The notes under the pieces were generated by a model that saw nothing but the letters and a program-made list of their open reading frames with translations, was not told where the DNA came from and did no database searches. A stretch of DNA of 8,030 nt from an uncultured Verrucomicrobiota bacterium. GTDB lineage: Bacteria; Verrucomicrobiota; Verrucomicrobiia; Limisphaerales; UBA9464. The translations under genes and the position numbers were made by a program. Below, piece after piece: positions 6,850 to 8,030 of the stretch (its first letter is position 1; each line of letters starts with the position of its first letter). The stretch covers positions 1-8,030 of the forward strand of contig CAIYXO010000788.1 of assembly GCA_903930165.1 (NCBI GenBank), in the 5' to 3' direction.

Positions 6850-8030
6850 ATGAAGTGGTCCACCCATCCATTGTTCCCTGCCGCCTCTTTCCGTCCCCGG
6901 AATGCGGTCCTTTCCTCCATCGGCCTCCTGGCCCTTTCCGGCGTCGCCCACGCCCATGAGCCGGAGCCGTTGCCCGTCGCGGTGGTGACCGGGCGGGCGG
7001 ACTCCCTGTTGCGGATCGCCGACACCGCCTCGGAGGGGTTCATCGGTCGGGACCACCTGGACCAGCGGCCGCTCCTTCGCCCGGGCGAGATCCTCGAGAC
7101 CGTTCCAGGACTGCTGGTCACCCAACACAGCGGCGCCGGGAAGGCGAACCAGTTCTTCCTGCGCGGCTTCAACCTCGACCACGGGACCGACTTCGCGACT
7201 TCGCTCGGAGGGGTTCCCCTGAACCTGCCGTCCCATGCCCATGGCCAAGGCTACACCGACCTGAACTTCCTGATTCCGGAGCTGGTGGGGACGGTCCATT
7301 TCCGGAAGGGCCCCTCCGCGGCGGAGGTGGGGGATTTCGGTTCGGCCGGCGCGGCGGACCTGGGTTATCTGCGACGGCTGGACCGCGGCTTCGCGACGGT
7401 CGCCGGGGGAAGCTTCGGCTATGCGCGCGTCGTGGCCGCGGACAGCCGAAAGGTGCGCGAAGGCGACCTGCTCTACGCGGTGGAGGGGCTGCATGAGGAC
7501 GGTCCGTGGACCGTGCCCTCGGACTACCGGAAGCTGAACGCGCTGGTGAGCTACGAGCGCGGGACCGACGAACGGGGCTGGAATGTCACGGCGATGGCCT
7601 ACGCCGGCGATTGGACCGCCACGGACCAGATCCCGGCGCGGGCGGGCCTCGGGGTCTTCGACACGGTCGATCCGACCGACGGCGGCGACTCGCGGCGGTT
7701 CGGTCTCCAGGCGGATTGGCATGGCGTGTCCGAACGGCATCGGACCCACCTCCTCGCCTATGCGGTGGCCTACGAACTCGACCTCTACTCCAACTTCACC
7801 TATCGGCTGGCCAGTCCCGACGGCGACCAGTTCGAACAGCGCGACCGCCGCGCCATCATCGGGGGGAAGGCGGCCCACACCTGGATGCACGGCCTGGGAG
7901 AGCGTGATTCGGAGACCACCTTCGGCCTCCAGGTGCGCAGCGACTTCATCGAGAACGGGCTGTTCTCGACCGTCGGCCGCCAGCGTGTGACCAAGCGGGA
8001 CCATTCGGGGAATCCGATTCCGTCGACGAC
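6850..8030 (+). CDS. TonB-dependent outer-membrane receptor (N-terminal part; runs past the right edge)
   Basis: 393 codons are open from the ATG at 6850 to the window end. Residues 1-35 look like a signal peptide with a probable cleavage after GVAHA, before HEPEPLP. The sequence PVAVVTGRAD (42-51) resembles a TonB-box region. The plug domain (about 60-175) shows RPGEILETVPGLLV (77-90), then NQFFLRGFNLDHGTDF (100-115) and DLNFLIPELVGTVHFRKGP (137-155), ending in a GSAGAADL strand. The beta barrel begins near 180, with alternating aromatic strands such as TVAGGSFGYARVV. Usual receptors are 650-900 residues, so about half is missing. Such proteins take up siderophores, cobalamin, metals or sugars across the outer membrane with energy from TonB-ExbBD; the ligand cannot be inferred. 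The motif PSHAHGQGYTDLNF marks a widespread subfamily whose ligand I do not know. In-frame TGA at 6721 and no earlier start codon support 6850; no Shine-Dalgarno at normal distance. Confidence 0.9.
   Translation, partial: MKWSTHPLFPAASFRPRNAVLSSIGLLALSGVAHAHEPEPLPVAVVTGRADSLLRIADTASEGFIGRDHLDQRPLLRPGEILETVPGLLVTQHSGAGKANQFFLRGFNLDHGTDFATSLGGVPLNLPSHAHGQGYTDLNFLIPELVGTVHFRKGPSAAEVGDFGSAGAADLGYLRRLDRGFATVAGGSFGYARVVAADSRKVREGDLLYAVEGLHEDGPWTVPSDYRKLNALVSYERGTDERGWNVTAMAYAGDWTATDQIPARAGLGVFDTVDPTDGGDSRRFGLQADWHGVSERHRTHLLAYAVAYELDLYSNFTYRLASPDGDQFEQRDRRAIIGGKAAHTWMHGLGERDSETTFGLQVRSDFIENGLFSTVGRQRVTKRDHSGNPIPST

Noticed and set aside
6416..6871. A 151-codon minus-strand frame over the 355-bp gap
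   Set aside because: It overlaps both the dehydrogenase end and the receptor start, is Arg-rich, and has no recognisable domain; kept only as part of the repeat hypothesis.
2661..7172. A 1503-codon open frame on the minus strand across the deacetylase end, esterase, dehydrogenase and receptor start
   Set aside because: It is antisense to four genes with recognisable domains. Its translation is Arg/Gly/Val/His-rich with no known domain. Long antisense frames are expected when third codon positions are strongly G/C.
6343..8004. A 553-codon minus-strand open frame opposite the receptor
   Set aside because: It is antisense to a clear TonB receptor plug and barrel, has low-complexity composition and matches no family.

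Overview
This is GC-rich bacterial DNA with long coding regions and strong third-position GC. Two exported enzymes, an outer-membrane TonB-dependent receptor and largely SD-less starts point to a Gram-negative bacterium. The mix of HrpA helicase, secreted YdjC deacetylase, secreted Fes-like esterase and sarcosine-dehydrogenase-like flavoenzyme would fit a Verrucomicrobiota or other PVC-group genome. That placement is an inference from gene style, not a marker-based assignment.

Layout from left to right: positions 1-1806 (minus strand) hold the N-terminal 602 residues of an HrpA-type DEAH-box RNA helicase that runs off the left edge. A short divergent gap (1807-1891) contains an 18-bp near-perfect dyad. 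On the plus strand come a secreted YdjC/ChbG-like carbohydrate deacetylase (1892-2779), a secreted alpha/beta-hydrolase esterase of the enterochelin-esterase type (2844-3851), and an 847-residue sarcosine/dimethylglycine dehydrogenase-like protein (3951-6494). A 355-bp gap without a convincing gene (6495-6849) carries several inverted repeats. The window ends inside a TonB-dependent receptor gene (6850 to the right edge).

The two exported hydrolases are 64 bp apart and probably co-transcribed. They could act on acetylated or esterified carbohydrates or similar substrates in the periplasm. The cytoplasmic flavoenzyme, 99 bp further on, probably demethylates an N-methylated glycine derivative and may pass the one-carbon unit to folate. 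Whether it shares a transcript or a pathway with the hydrolases cannot be told from sequence. The receptor has its own long leader and is probably a separate unit.

I see no CRISPR array, tRNA, rRNA, transposase, phage gene or obvious defence system. The most interesting unexplained material is non-coding: the dyads in the two upstream regions, the single in-frame TAG between esterase and dehydrogenase, and the repeat-like 355-bp gap.
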